Assembly: GCA_021030915.1 (NCBI GenBank)
Contig: JAGEMR010000078.1
Span: 1 to 64,000 of the forward strand
Direction of reading: 5' to 3'
Length of the DNA stretch: 64,000 nucleotides
DNA from: Astrothelium macrocarpum
Taxonomy: Eukaryota > Ascomycota > Dothideomycetes > Trypetheliales > Trypetheliaceae
The position numbers and the translations under genes are program-made. Under the pieces are notes generated by a model, which searched no databases, had not been told where the DNA came from, and saw only the letters and a program-made list of their open reading frames with translations. Of the stretch, positions 48,852 through 60,621 are shown in pieces. Each line of letters opens with the position of its first letter. The first letter of the stretch is position 1.

Positions 48852-51135
48852 ATGCGGGAAGACAACAACCCCAACAGTGGGTCGGGTGCCAGGTTTGGAG
48901 ATATTATCATTATTCTTGCCGGCGTAGCAGCGCTGTCAGCTACTTTCGTAACTGCCCTGTAAGTTGAAATGCGAGATTTTCTGATACGAAGCTCATGACT
49001 ATCAGATCAGTATGGCTTCAGACGTTAGTCCTACCTGCATTCCACTTTTTGTTTCGACCATGGTCTAAGAAGAAACAGCAAGAACTACAGGAAACCACTC
49101 CTCCAGAGATACGTAATCCGGATACTTCTCATGTGTGTCAAGCCCAGCATCAATGAAAACAGAGTGCTTATGCAAACAGGGTCCCAGTTTACTCCGCTGC
49201 ATCGTGGGCAAGTCTGAAGTCGTTAAGGGTGGCGTTCTGGGTTGATCCATTTAGAGATATCTACGAGGTCTGCCTATCCCCATCAACGTTCATAGCACCA
49301 AATTGGCTACTGATAAGAGTGATTATAGGCATTCACTTTGTACACATTCACCCAGCTTCTTGTGAACTTCCTTGGTGGCGAACGATCCCTAATCCTCATG
49401 ACCCATGGCCGCCCTCCGGTTTCTCACCTTTGGCCCCTAAATCATTGTCTTCCCAAAATTGACATTTCTGATCCGTATACGTTCCTTGCTATCAAGCGTG
49501 GCATTCTGCAATATACGTGGGTCAAGCCGATTCTCGCCGTGGCGACCATTGTCATGAAAGCAACATCAACCTATCAAGAAGGCTACTTATCACTCGATTC
49601 GGGCTACTTTTGGACCGGACTGGTTTACAACATTAGCATATGCTGGAGTCTGTACTGTTTGGCCGTGTTCTGGATTTGCATGTCTGATGATCTGCAGCCC
49701 TTTCGTCCTATGCCCAAGTTTCTCTGCATCAAAGGCATCATTTTTGCGTCTTGGTGGCAAGGCTTTTTCCTTTCCATCCTTGTTTGGCTTGGAGCTATTC
49801 CTGATAACATACCAGGATATTCACCTGATAATTTGGCCAGCGCAATCCAGGACGCACTAATCTGCTTTGAAATGCCACTCTTCGCCTTGGCTCATTGGTA
49901 CGCATTCTCCTGGCATGATTACGCTGATTCCACAATATCTGCTGCGAGGATGCCTATACGATATGCACTACGAGACGCCTTTGGACCCCGTGATCTTATC
50001 CAAGATACCAAGGAGACCCTGGCTGGCAAAAACTATGACTACCGATATTTTGATGCCCATGACAACGTCCTCGCTCACGAAGAGTCACGGTCTCGTTTGG
50101 CGAGGATGAGAGAAGGCATGCGGTACGAAAGAGATGGCAAGGGTAAATACTGGATTCCTTCTCCCAGCCAGGCGGATCACAGAACACCGCTTTTGGGTAA
50201 TGTTACAAACAGTCGTGCGCGTACAATGAGTCCAGGTAAGAGCGTACGTCATACCGACGGTTCTGCCTATGGAACGGGCATAGAGGAGGACGAAGATCCG
50301 CCCATGGATCCCGAAGATGAACATCTTTATTCCAATGCTCGCGCGTTAGAATTCGGTGATTGGAATTACCCTGTCATCACAGCACACGAAGCGCGCCGAG
50401 AGCACTATCTGTATCAAGATCCGCCTATCCTTACACAGTCAACCAACCGCAACATTCTCCAACCAACTCGAGAAAACAAGCGAAGGCGCAAGTCACAGAT
50501 TCAAAGTATACAAAAGTCACCAGACAAGGGTAAGCATCGAAGGAGCGATTCATCGAGTAGTCAGAGGCAATCCTCGGTGCTCGCGCAAGTTCCTGTAGTA
50601 GGGTCCATGTTGCATCGTGCCGAGTCGAGCAGCTCAGGCAAGACACGAAATAGTCAGCTCGTAGACCTAGTCATCGAAGACCATGACGCGGAGGAGGTCG
50701 AGCGGGTGAGAGCGAGGAAAGAAGGTGGACCGGCATGGAATGAAGTCGAGCAAAAGCATTTTGTGTAAGTCGGCAGCCTTCACTTTCTTTATCGCGCATC
50801 AAGCTCAATCTCATGTGACCAGACGTGCATATCCCGACGACGCCCAAAGTGAAGAAATTCGTGAGGGCTTTGAGCCGGATAGAGCATTACCCCAGAATCC
50901 CGATAAAATTCATACGCCTGGATCTGCATTTGCAATTGCTGATGATGATGACGATAACGAAGAGGAAGAAGGCGAAAGGAGCGGGCTTCTTGCTGCAGAT
51001 GAGCGAATGCACTGGCAAAGAAGGGACTTGAACGATGGCGGAAGTAGATCGAGCAGCGACGGGAAAAGCAAAGGGCAAAGTCCGGATTACAGCGTGCACG
51101 AGGAACAAAATCCTTGGCGGAGAGAAGAACAGTGA
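48852..51135 (+). CDS. OST-alpha/TMEM184 (DUF300) family multispanning membrane protein
   Basis: A seven-helix membrane protein related to organic solute transporter alpha, TMEM184 and plant LAZ1; fungal members are probably vacuolar or endomembrane and their cargo is unknown. Exons 48852-48958, 49006-49023 (18 nt), 49079-49132, 49180-49267, 49329-50764, 50823-51135; 671 residues. Splicing joins SVWLQ, KNYRKPLLQRYVIRILLM, VPVYSAASWASL, AFWVDPFRDIYE and AFTLYTFTQLLVNFLGGE into the family core; the GERSLILMTHGRPPV and YAWxKP-like TWVKPILA blocks and FFLSILVWLGAIP follow. Unspliced frames run into stops, so the tiny exons are needed. The C-terminal half (about 320-671) is hydrophilic and disordered with acidic and RRRK basic patches, typical for the fungal branch. 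Function is inferred from family only. Confidence 0.92.
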
Positions 51136-52651
51136 GTGGAGCTTTGGGTACTCTCTTGACTGGTGAGGCAACACCATTGAAGCTGCACGTACTTTTCCAC
51201 GTTCTTGGTTTGTTTGTGTTTCGATAGCGAGAGATACCACTGCACCTCCACATGTATTACAAGGGCTGCATAGCAAAGGCGTCACAAAGGATTCGTGCCA
51301 AACGTTCGTCCTATTCGCTGAGACGAGATGGCTAAATTTCCTCGCACCAAACATAGAAATCGAGCCACTGTTTCTGCAGCTCCCGTTTGGTCTTCTTCTT
51401 CATCCGTCTCAACCGCATCACTTACTTTGACCAGTGGCCTTGCAAGCTTGATACACTATTTGCCATCATCCCTTCCATGCTTTCCGGGCACTAGTTTTTC
51501 GAGCACTCCCAGACCTGTTCCCTTGCCCTGGCGTCCTGCCACCTCATCCGAGTTCTGTGTTGATACTTTGCTATCCTTCTTTAGCTCTAGATCGTTCTCG
51601 AGCTTATCGCTAGGTCCAGTTGCACGATTCTGGGCGCTGGTGGTGGCTCTGCCTGCTGTAGGTTCCGGAGTCAGTAGAGATGTAAAACTCCTGGTCTGCC
51701 AACAAGTGAAGTGTCAATGGTATTACAAGCATAGTATACAGATGCCGTAGCTACTTGTTAACAAGACAAAAAAAGGGGGGTGAATACTGGAAGAGGTATC
51801 TTCGGCCATTTTGAGGTCTTCATCCCTCGATGTCATTTTCAAAGCTGTTCTGTGAGTGCGAATCAAGTTTTGTGTAAGATGTTGACCAAAGTCTGGGAAA
51901 GACTCGCGCATCAGATGCTGTCATCAGGGTCCTACTGTACTTAAGGTACCTTATGCACTTCTTCTTAGACCATTTTCGCGATTTCTCAGTCCTGGGCTTT
52001 GCCGAGCTAAAGCTTGCTCAATGGACACGTCAAAAAAATGGCTGAGTAGAGTCAGAGAAAGACAAAGGCTTCATACGGTACTTAGTCTTCTTTCTCCATT
52101 GTCCGAAATGGGTAAGGTTTTGAATTAGCCGACGTTCAACTGTGACAGCAGAGGTGAGTCAGATAGAGTGTATGAGTACCTATGGCATATTCAATGACGT
52201 GGATTTTGTACTCTAAAAATGCGCATCACGCATGCCATGTCTGCCTACCTATCCTTTACTTGTTTCTTTGAGATTTAATTTTCCTCATATCTCCGGGGGG
52301 AGATCGGGGTGTGGCGGACGGATTTAAGCGAAACAGAGTCATACCGCGTTGCCCAATCGAGTAAGCGAAACCCCACTTTGCGTGGCATATTCATTCCTCG
52401 CCGCTCTCTTTGTCACTCTCGCCCCTCTGAAAGACAATCACCAACTTGCTCGAGCAGGCCTGGAGGCATCTGCAGTCTCCTTCCCTAGCCACTCTACTCA
52501 TTGTCGAAGCCGTTTACAAGGACTCGTCGTTTGCCACCTTTGCCAGCAGCCTGCTTATCATTGGAAGCGGGGGCACATTGATCGATATACTCAAAATTCC
52601 TTGAAGAAATTACACTCCAGAGCTCAGTCAAGTCAATAAAACACCGCCAAG
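51136..52651. other. Intergenic region upstream of elongation factor 2
   Basis: About 1.5 kb. One open frame (51328-51750, plus) begins with ATG but is Ser/Leu/Pro low-complexity without a motif and is not accepted as a gene. The last ~300 nt before the EF2 start are C/T-rich and probably promoter and leader. Confidence 0.5.
51943..51952. promoter_or_regulatory. AAGGTACCTT palindrome
   Basis: A perfect 10-bp inverted repeat about 700 nt upstream of the EF2 start codon. Its GGTACC core recurs at 58724, 60061 and 60438 in other intergenic regions of the window. Binding factor unknown. Confidence 0.4.
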
Positions 52652-55567
52652 ATGGTCAAGTAAGTCTTCGATGCAGATTGATTTTGAATCAGTGCGCGTG
52701 TCTAGGCTACGGCTTCGATGCTGGCCGCGCTTGATGCTTAACGATGTGACGCGACTTTGATGAATCTCTTTGCTAACCTACGCTTCCTCCAATAGCTTCA
52801 CCGTCGAAGAGGTACGAATGCGCTTTGTCTCGAGTCGTCGATTTCAGTGGTGATAAACATCTTCTACGATGGTGAACTGACGTATCCCTAGATCCGTGGT
52901 CTCATGGACAATCCGGCCAACATCCGGAACATGTCCGTCATTGCCCATGGTGCGTATCCAATTTGATCACTTAGGCGTTCTTTCGAAAATACTAATACCA
53001 CCATCAATAGTTGACCACGGAAAATCTACGCTAACTGATTCCCTCGTCCAACGTGCCGGTATTATCTCTGCAGCCAAAGCTGGCGAGGCACGATTTACAG
53101 ACACTCGCCCCGACGAACAGGAACGCGGTGTCACCATCAAGTCTACTGCCATTTCGCTATATGCCAAGCTGAACGATGCCGAAGATATGAAGGATATTCC
53201 CGTCAAGACAGATAAGAATGACTTCTTGATCAACTTGATTGACTCTCCTGGCCACGTCGACTTTTCATCTGAAGTCACTGCTGCCCTTCGTGTGACCGAT
53301 GGTGCTCTGGTCGTTGTCGATACCGTTGAGGGTGTGTGCGTGCAGACTGAGACGGTGCTTCGACAGGCTCTAGGTGAAAGGATAAAGCCTGTCGTGATTA
53401 TCAATAAAGTCGACCGTGCGCTACTCGAACTCCAAGTTTCAAAGGAAGATTTATACCAGAACTTCTCCCGTGTCATTGAATCTGTCAATGTGGTCATTGC
53501 TACATACTTTGACAAGGCTCTTGGTGATGTCCAAGTCTATCCTGATAAGGGCACAGTTTGTTTTGGTTCTGGTCTTCATGGTTGGGCTTTCACTATCCGT
53601 CAATTTGCTGCCAAATATTCGAAGAAATTTGGCGTCGACAAAAATAAGCTGATGGAACGTTTATGGGTGAGTTTCTTAGATATCGGCAGCCTCTCATGAG
53701 TAGCAAGAATTAACCCGTCTAGGGCGATAATTACTTCAACCCACAGACCAAGAAATGGACGAAGAACAGCACGCATGAGGGGAAGGAGCTTGAGCGATCT
53801 TTCAACTCGTTCATTCTTGATCCAATCTTCAGGATCTTCGGTGCCGTCATGAACTTCAAGAAGGATGAAATTCCTAAGCTCCTCGAGAAGCTTGAGATCA
53901 AACTTAGTGGCGAGGAGAAAGATTTTGAGGGCAAACAACTTCTCAAAGTTGTCATGAGAAAGTTTCTACCGGCCGCCGATGCACTTCTTGAGATGATGAT
54001 TCTACATCTACCATCTCCTCTTACTGCTCAAAAGTACCGTATGGAGACTTTGTATGAAGGCCCTCCAGATGATGAGGCCGCCATCGCCGTCCGCGACTGC
54101 GACCCAAAGGGCACGCTCATGTTGTACGTTTCCAAAATGGTTCCGACTTCCGATAAGGGACGATTCTACGCATTTGGTCGTGTCTTCTCTGGCACTGTCC
54201 GCTCTGGTCTCAAAGTCCGTATTCAAGGTCCCAACTACACTCCTGGTAAAAAGGAGGACTTGTTCGTTAAGGCGATCCAACGTACCATTCTGATGATGGG
54301 GCGTAACATTGAGCCAATTGAAGATGTGCCCGCTGGAAACATTCTTGGACTTGTTGGTATCGACCAGTTCTTGCTCAAGTCGGGTACCTTGACAACGAGC
54401 GAAGCTGCCCACAATTTGAAGGTCATGAAATTCTCCGTCTCGCCTGTCGTGCAACGCTCCGTTGAAGTCAAGAATGCCAACGATCTGCCCAAGCTCGTCG
54501 AAGGTCTCAAGCGTCTGTCCAAATCTGATCCATGCGTTCTTACTTTCATCACCGAATCTGGCGAGCATGTCGTCGCTGGCGCTGGTGAATTGCATCTTGA
54601 AATCTGCTTGAAGGATCTTGAAGAAGATCACGCTGGAGTCCCGCTCCGTATTTCTGATCCTGTTGTCCCATATCGCGAGACGGTTCAGAATCAGTCCAGC
54701 ATGACTGCTCTTTCCAAATCGCCCAACAAGCACAACCGTCTCTACCTAACCGCTACTCCCTTGGACGAGGAGGTCTGCAAGGACATTGAAGCCGGAAAAA
54801 TCGGCCCTCGTGACGATTTCAAAGCCCGTGCCCGCATCCTCGCGGATGATCACGGCTGGGATGTCACTGATGCCCGTAAGATTTGGTGTTTCGGTCCCGA
54901 TACCACTGGTGCCAATTTGCTTGTTGACCAGACCAAGGCTGTGCAGTACCTCAATGAGATCAAGGATTCCGTTGTCTCTGGTTTCCAGTGGGCGAGCAAG
55001 GAAGGTCCCGTGGCAGAAGAACCCATGCGTGCCGTTCGATTCAATATTCTTGACGTCACACTTCATGCCGATGCTATTCACCGTGGTGGTGGTCAGATTA
55101 TCCCAACTACTCGTCGCGTTCTGTACGCTGCCATGCTGCTCGCTGATCCAGGTATCCAAGAGCCAGTCTATCTCTGTGAAATCCAGGTCCCTGAGCAAGC
55201 CATGGGTGGTATCTACGGTGTACTTACTCGGAGAAGAGGACACGTCTTTGAAGAAGCACAGCGCCCAGGTACTCCATTATTCAACGTCAAGGCCTACCTA
55301 CCGGTCAACGAGTCCTTCGGTTTCACGGCAGACTTGCGGAGTCATACAGCTGGACAGGCGTTCCCTCAAATGGTGTTTGACCACTGGCAAGTATTGCCAG
55401 GTGGCAGTCCGCTGGATAAGACCACCAAGACTGGACAAATTGTGGAGGAGACCAGAAAGAGGAAGGGTATCAAGCCTGAGGTGCCAGGCTACGAGAACGT
55501 AAGTCAAACGCACTGTATACCTGCAAAACCCAACTAATGGATTTTCCAGTACTATGATAAGCTATAG
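52652..55567 (+). CDS. Translation elongation factor 2
   Basis: GTPase that moves tRNA and mRNA through the ribosome after each peptide bond. Exons 52652-52659, 52796-52811, 52892-52949, 53011-53666, 53723-55498, 55550-55567; 843 residues, the fungal length. N-terminus MVNFTVEEIRGLMDNPANIR precedes the P-loop AHVDHGKST (26-34), then RGVTIKST, DSPGH and NKVDRALLELQ. Domain IV contains DAIHRGGGQIIPTTRR with H699, the residue turned into diphthamide, the target of ADP-ribosylating toxins, at the same number as in yeast. The protein ends YYDKL. The first coding exon is 8 nt and the second 16 nt; this 5' clustering of introns is usual for highly expressed fungal genes. Nothing is missing or altered. 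Confidence 0.98.
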
Positions 55568-56154
55568 AATGCTCCCTTTTCTAATGATAGAATTTTCTTT
55601 CCGCGTTGCATGGATTTCCCAGCATATTCAGGCGTGGAGGAGGTTCCTATCTTAAAAAAATTTAGTGACTGCGTCAAGTGCCACGAACATCGACCATTTC
55701 AAACAAGCCAAGAGCACAAGTTCTTCGAGTCATCATTACGAGAGTAGTGAGGCGGTGCTGTGGTTGGAAGCTGTAGACTGAACGGATCGATATCATGGGG
55801 TTGAACCTGCCTTTTCTTGTGTCTCTGTCTCTTGCAGTCAGGTAGATAATTCATTAGTGAACACGAGTTGTGCTTGCGCTCATATAACATGATATAGTGT
55901 AACAACGTAGATAACACGCTGGGTCATACACGCAAGAAGTCTTGGTTGTGTGGACAAGATCGCTTTGCAGAAGTCGTATTTGTTATTTCCAGACCATACA
56001 TTCAACACCGCCACAAGGAATTCATCGCAAAACAGACTAGTTGATATCATATTCTAGGATAAGATCGTCTAAACTCTTCTATGAAAATCGAGCGAACATC
56101 TGCAAGCTAAGAAGACTTTGTAAAAACGACTCATGTCACAACACTCGAACATGT
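55568..56154. other. Convergent intergenic region
   Basis: The 3' flanks of EF2 (plus) and thiamine pyrophosphokinase (minus). No additional gene seen. Confidence 0.5.
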
Positions 56155-57053
56155 CTAAAATGAGTTATTGAAGACGCCAGAGATTGTATGGGGGAATGCC
56201 TTTTCAGAAGACCACCGCGGTAACAGCTCTGCCCTCTCCACCGTGAACAACACTTCTACATCCGTCTTGATCTCGACCAACTTTCGCACCACATGATTGC
56301 TCGTACTAACGTTCCCTCCCATTTTCGTCTCCCATTGCTCAATATCCCATTCCAGTCCTTGGGTGGTAATGGTGGCAGGGCCATAGATCGGAAGGATGCC
56401 AATATTGGCGGTGATGATGCCGGCCGACACGTCGAGCTCTATATGGTTCTCGCCCGGCTCAAGTACACAAGAGATACTGCAATCAGAAAAGAGGAAGAGA
56501 CGGAGTTGACGACGGGCAGTTTGCTCGCGGAGCATTTCATGCAGGACACCAATGCCTTGGTCCAAGCGGCCAGAAATGGATCCGAGAATATTGATCTGAT
56601 CACAATGGAACTTCTCACTGCTGCCTGTGGACTGCAGTTGCATCTCGTCGATGACTTTGAAGGCTTTGGCGAAGTCGGTACAGTATTGGTCATCGTCTTT
56701 GGTGACCAACACGCCGCTCTCCTCGTAGAATCGCCGCACATCAGGACGCAAAGAATCGAGATCACCATGAATGCGCTGTGGTAGCTGGAACAAGCACATC
56801 AACGGGGTCTCCTCATGATGTGGACGAGTTGACTGACATAATTGATCCTATAATTTTCTAGACTATCTGAAAATAAATCATACAGTCTATTTGCGCCTCC
56901 GTCGGCGCAAATTCTAAGGGACGAGTTTTGCCATAACATGTGTAATAAATCGAAGGTTGCAAGGGGCTGATTGAGGATGATTAGGGTGGGTTTGTGCGTC
57001 GCGAAGCCATCCTCTTCGAGGGCCAATGTTGGTTTTTGCACGCAGATTGCCAT
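56155..57053 (-). CDS. Thiamine pyrophosphokinase
   Basis: Transfers pyrophosphate from ATP to thiamine, making the cofactor TPP in the cytosol. Two exons, 57053-56838 and 56784-56155; 281 residues. The catalytic N-terminal domain shows LIILNQPL, the DGGANRLYD motif (51-59) and, after the splice, GDLDSLR (79-85), whose aspartates bind Mg-pyrophosphate. KDDDQYCTDFAKAF is the third family block and ILGSISGRLDQGIGVLHEM the fourth. The C-terminal beta domain includes the thiamine-side TTQGLEWDI and GGNVSTSNHVV (the GxxSTSN motif). Length fits fungal Thi80. The start is the first ATG in frame; a short upstream exon cannot be excluded. It is divergent from MIA40 with 344 nt between starts. No TPP riboswitch is evident in its short intron. 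Confidence 0.93.
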
Positions 57054-57397
57054 GTAGAGCAATATTGCAGATGCCTACAACGCCGAAAGAAATAAACAAC
57101 TAGGTTAGAGATGTAGGATTGAAATGCGCGTCTAAATGCGGGAAGCGTGAGAAAAAAAGAAAATAGAAAAAACAATTAAAAAAACATACATGGTTCTCTA
57201 CTCGATTGGAAGAATGATAGGCAATCGAGCACGCGGTTGGTATCACTCTCCACGGTAAGGCGGCATCTTCCGAGAGATCCCAAATTTTTGGAGCTCGCCC
57301 TAGCGGATTAATCATCCTTGCCCTCTTCACTCAACATCCTTTGCTTGACTTCGTCATTTGCTCCGAAGCCGTCATACTCGTTTCTCGATTTGCAATC
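57054..57397. other. Divergent promoter region of thiamine pyrophosphokinase and MIA40
   Basis: 344 nt between start codons, with an A/T-rich tract around 57150-57190 (AAAAA and AATTAAAAAAA runs) of nucleosome-depleting character. No specific site assigned. Confidence 0.5.
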
Positions 57398-58415
57398 ATG
57401 TTGCAGCCAATCTCGCGCACAGTCATCCGGTCCGCCTCTATGCTTCGCGCCCCCATCTCTCGTTCCTTTCCTACCTCCGGGCGAAGATTCGCAAGTACTG
57501 CGCCTGCCGATCAACCACGGAGTTGGAGATCTTCAGTGACAAGATGGGGTGTCGTGCTTGCCGGATTGTATTACTACAACACGAGCAAGATATTTGCGGA
57601 AGAACCCGCTTCCGCAGTGCAGCCACCCGAGACTCACCGCGAGTCGGAAGTAATGCCTACAGTGGATGAGCTCGCGGCGCAGCGAAGACAACAAGTGTTG
57701 GCAAGACAATCTACGAACACTTTGACGGCAGCCTCGGATCAAGCCGCAGTCACAGCGCCAACCTCAGATGTCGGGCTATCGGTGGATTCGCCGCAAGAGC
57801 TCGAAGAGGAAGCCGAGGGAGAGGGTGCCTTCAATCCTGAGACTGGCGAGATAAACTGGGATTGTCCGTGTTTAGGTGGGATGGCGCATGGACCCTGTGG
57901 AGAGCAATTCAAGGCGGCATTCAGCTGCTTTGTATATTCAAAGGAGGAGCCCAAAGGGGTAGACTGCATTGAAAATTTCAAGTGGGTCATATCAAATAAC
58001 GTGTCGTGGATACTCGATTAATGTATATCACAGGAACATGCAAGACTGCTTTAGGCAGTATCCGGATGTATACGGCGCTGAGCTAGCAGACGATGAGGGC
58101 GATGAAGATCTAACACAAAAGCCGTCTTTGGATGAAGCATCAGGCCCTGACACAGATCAAGGCAGGCCCGTAACAGCATCTCCACAGACCATTGTGTCTA
58201 CACAATCTGGGAACAACTCCAGCGGAAAGGCTGCCAAAAGTTCCGAGCAAACGTCCATAGACGCAGACTCATCGCCAGAAGAAACGCAGCAAAAGACAGA
58301 GCGCGCCAAGTCTGCAGCTCAACAGGTCAAGAGCGAGCATCCCGTTACCGACGAGACTGAAGAGGTCGTACCAAAAGCGTGGCACGATACAAGAGCTAGT
58401 TCTGACGTAAAATAG
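57398..58415 (+). CDS. Mia40, intermembrane-space import oxidoreductase
   Basis: Receptor and disulfide donor that traps cysteine-rich proteins in the mitochondrial intermembrane space, recycled by Erv1. Exons 57398-57981 and 58034-58415; 321 residues. An Arg/Ser-rich presequence (MLQPISRTVIRSASMLR) is followed by a single membrane anchor (about 49-65, WGVVLAGLYYY), as in fungal but not human Mia40. The redox motif CPC is at C156/C158 and the twin CX9C is C167/C177 and C190/C200, all in canonical spacing. The intron lies inside the second CX9C and must be removed to restore it. The C-terminal ~110 residues are acidic, Ser/Thr/Gln-rich and disordered. Confidence 0.96.
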
Positions 58416-58991
58416 CTGACTGAAATGGGAAGAGAAAAGGACAAATACAAAAGCGTAAACCTGGGTGTCCCGACCCAGACGTCTAGGCTGTAATATCATG
58501 TAATATTTAGTTGATGAGCATTTGCATAGCAGGCGTATTGAACAAGGACGGTGGCAACTGCCATGTGGTGTGCGATAAAGGACCATTTAGAAAATCTCGA
58601 CTTCAGTATTCCTGGTTGGATAAGCAAAGCCTCTAAGGCAAGACCAGAGATATCTAATTCAAATCATACAAACGTCAACAGTAACAACCCAGGCATCTGA
58701 CCAGGCTTACCTGGGTACCTTAACCTTCGATTTGGTGATGGCAGTGGTAAATAATTGTGACGTAGGTGGCCCAAGCTCCCATATCCCTGTAGCGTCACGC
58801 TCCACATGCTTTCGACCAAGACTTGGAGTTAACCCGGTTTGACCCATTTCCCCTATCTCACCCATCTATCGCTCCTCTTGTCAGCACAATCGCATACATC
58901 TCTGGACCTTCACCACAGTCCTGCGGCTTTCCCAGTGCGAACTTCCATATTCTACGTAATCTGCCGAGTCTAAAGACTAGAGAAGTAAGGG
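58416..58991. other. Intergenic region upstream of OM14
   Basis: About 0.58 kb holding the MIA40 3' flank and OM14 promoter. A CCTGGGTACCTTAA segment with a GGTACC core lies at 58720-58733. No gene seen. Confidence 0.5.
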
Positions 58992-59854
58992 ATGTCGTAC
59001 GCGGCCGTTGCTGGTTCAGGACCACAACAATCTCCTGAGGAGGTATGGCAAACATCGTGACTATCTTACACGGCCCACATACTGACAAGTCTGCAGAAGT
59101 ATGTTCCCATGATTTCATAGTTGTTGGCTTAGCGTTGAGATTTTTTGTCAAACACACCACCGTTTCGACTGGATGAAGAGACTGCTTTTTAACACATTTT
59201 GACCAATTCCTTCTGTTCCATGTCTGCATGTTGTATCAAAAGACGAACCTCCAACCTTGCGCGTACCTCACTGGAAATACAAGATTCAGAATAGACAATG
59301 GAAGATTTCTAACTTTCTCGGTAGGCGTGCTCCACCACAACCACAACTTGAGCAGAGCACGTCCTCTACCCAGTCGCTCATTGACGTCGATTCTCCTCAC
59401 GTGTCATCCGTACCTTCAGACTTCGGCTCGCAATCCATCAAGACAGATACACAGGCTGATCGAATTGAGCGCGAAATGGAAGACAAAGCACGCCAGGCAG
59501 AAGCCAAGGCCGCTCAGGCCAAGGACAAGCTGGCCCAGGGTAGAAGCAGGGGAAAGGCTGAGGTGAAAAAAGATGCACGTTTCTTGCGGGAAAACTCGGA
59601 CAATCCGGTTGTGATTGGTAACGCGGTTGTTATCACAGCACTTACGGGCGTTTTGGGCTGGGGCGCATACAAGCAGCATCAAGCCGGCCAGTTGAATTGG
59701 CAGGTTTTTGGCATCGGTGCGGGTGCTGTTGGCTTATTTGCAACAGCAGACTACTTTTTGAGCAAGTATGTTTCCAGGATCCGAGCCAATTTTCCTCGTT
59801 TGTGTATTGATATTGTACAGATGGCTCTTTCAGAAGTATCCGCCCAAGGAATAG
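58992..59854 (+). CDS. Mitochondrial outer-membrane protein OM14 family
   Basis: Outer-membrane protein; in yeast OM14 is a receptor for ribosomes carrying nascent mitochondrial proteins. Proposed exons 58992-59042, 59097-59098 (2 nt), 59325-59765, 59821-59854; 175 residues. The first exon encodes MSYAAVAGSGPQQSPEE, a typical OM14 start in filamentous fungi. The body has TQSLIDVDSPHVSSVPSDF, an Ala/Lys/Glu-rich amphipathic helix (about 60-105) and two or three membrane helices (NAVVITALTGVLGWGAY, VFGIGAGAVGLFATADYF). The end is SKWLFQKYPPKE. The link between exon 1 and the body needs two extra nucleotides for frame; the AA flanked by excellent splice sites gives Glu-Glu-Lys-Arg-Ala. An alternative uses a 20-nt exon at 59252-59271. 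Both close the frame; I favour the first on splice-site quality. Confidence 0.85.
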
Positions 59855-60436
59855 TGATGGTCGCGGTATCTTTCACATCATATCTTGTATTTGAAGTCTC
59901 CGCTTTCTGCAAGTTCTCCTCGGGGCGAGGTATTTTGGGGCCAGGCAGGATGCGTGGGTTAGGCAACGCGAGCTCCAAGGACGGACCATATCCAGTACGA
60001 GCTTAATGCACCTGTAATGATGCTTTGCGAAATATCTCGGCTCCTAGTGTGAGCATGCTTAGGTACCTACGTGAATTTGAGCCTCATGCTGCGACTGGCC
60101 GTTAGGCAACAAAGAGCGCTAACCCGTTTTGGATGACAGCCTGATATCTTAAAAAGGGCACCACTCCACTATTAGGTTCCATGAAATTTCGTCTCATAAG
60201 TGACTCATCCAAGTCGTGAGCTCCGCCTTTGACTCGATCTTCGGGGGACCCAAACAAACCGTCGTGTTTTGCCGCCGAATAAATAAAAAGCCGTGAACAT
60301 CACACCAGCATTCGACCATTGCATCTATTCACCAGCAATCACATGCCATAAAACATTATCACGGCAGCCCACGTAGCACACACGGCTTCCCTGCGTGATG
60401 AACTTTCTCTCTTACGTCAGCTCGTGCCGATAATAT

Positions 60437-60448
60437 ACCTAGGTACCT
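60437..60448. promoter_or_regulatory. ACCTAGGTACCT element
   Basis: GGTACC-centred palindromic motif 174 nt upstream of the IBR/RING gene ATG and about 55 nt upstream of its TATA box; a shorter copy (AGGTACCT) lies at 60061. Regulator unknown. Confidence 0.4.
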
Positions 60449-60503
60449 TTGCTCGAATCGCTTCCACATTGAGTCATTCCCTCCAACACCACCACACTCG
60501 CTT

Positions 60504-60511
60504 TATATATA
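60504..60511 (+). promoter_or_regulatory. Candidate TATA box of the IBR/RING gene
   Basis: TATATATA 111 nt upstream of the proposed ATG at 60622. Confidence 0.45.
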
Positions 60512-60621
60512 CTTCAACAGTCACAGGCGCAGAAAAATCTAACTAAACCAGCTCCATCTCGGTGGATAAGGTCTATTTCGAACGCCGTGAAACTGCGAAA
60601 AGCGTTTGTCGCCAAACTTGG

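Larger units (their letters stand above)
59855..60621. other. Intergenic region before the IBR/RING gene
   Basis: About 0.77 kb. Two copies of the AGGTACCT element (60061-60068 and 60441-60448) and a TATA box at 60504-60511. No gene seen. Confidence 0.5.

Noticed and set aside
51328..51750. 140-codon open frame between DUF300 and EF2
   Set aside because: Ser/Leu/Pro low-complexity, no motif, sits in the EF2 upstream region; not enough to call a gene.
56785..56837. TPP riboswitch in the thiamine pyrophosphokinase intron
   Set aside because: The intron is only 53 nt, too short for the aptamer, and no conserved TPP aptamer core is seen upstream either.
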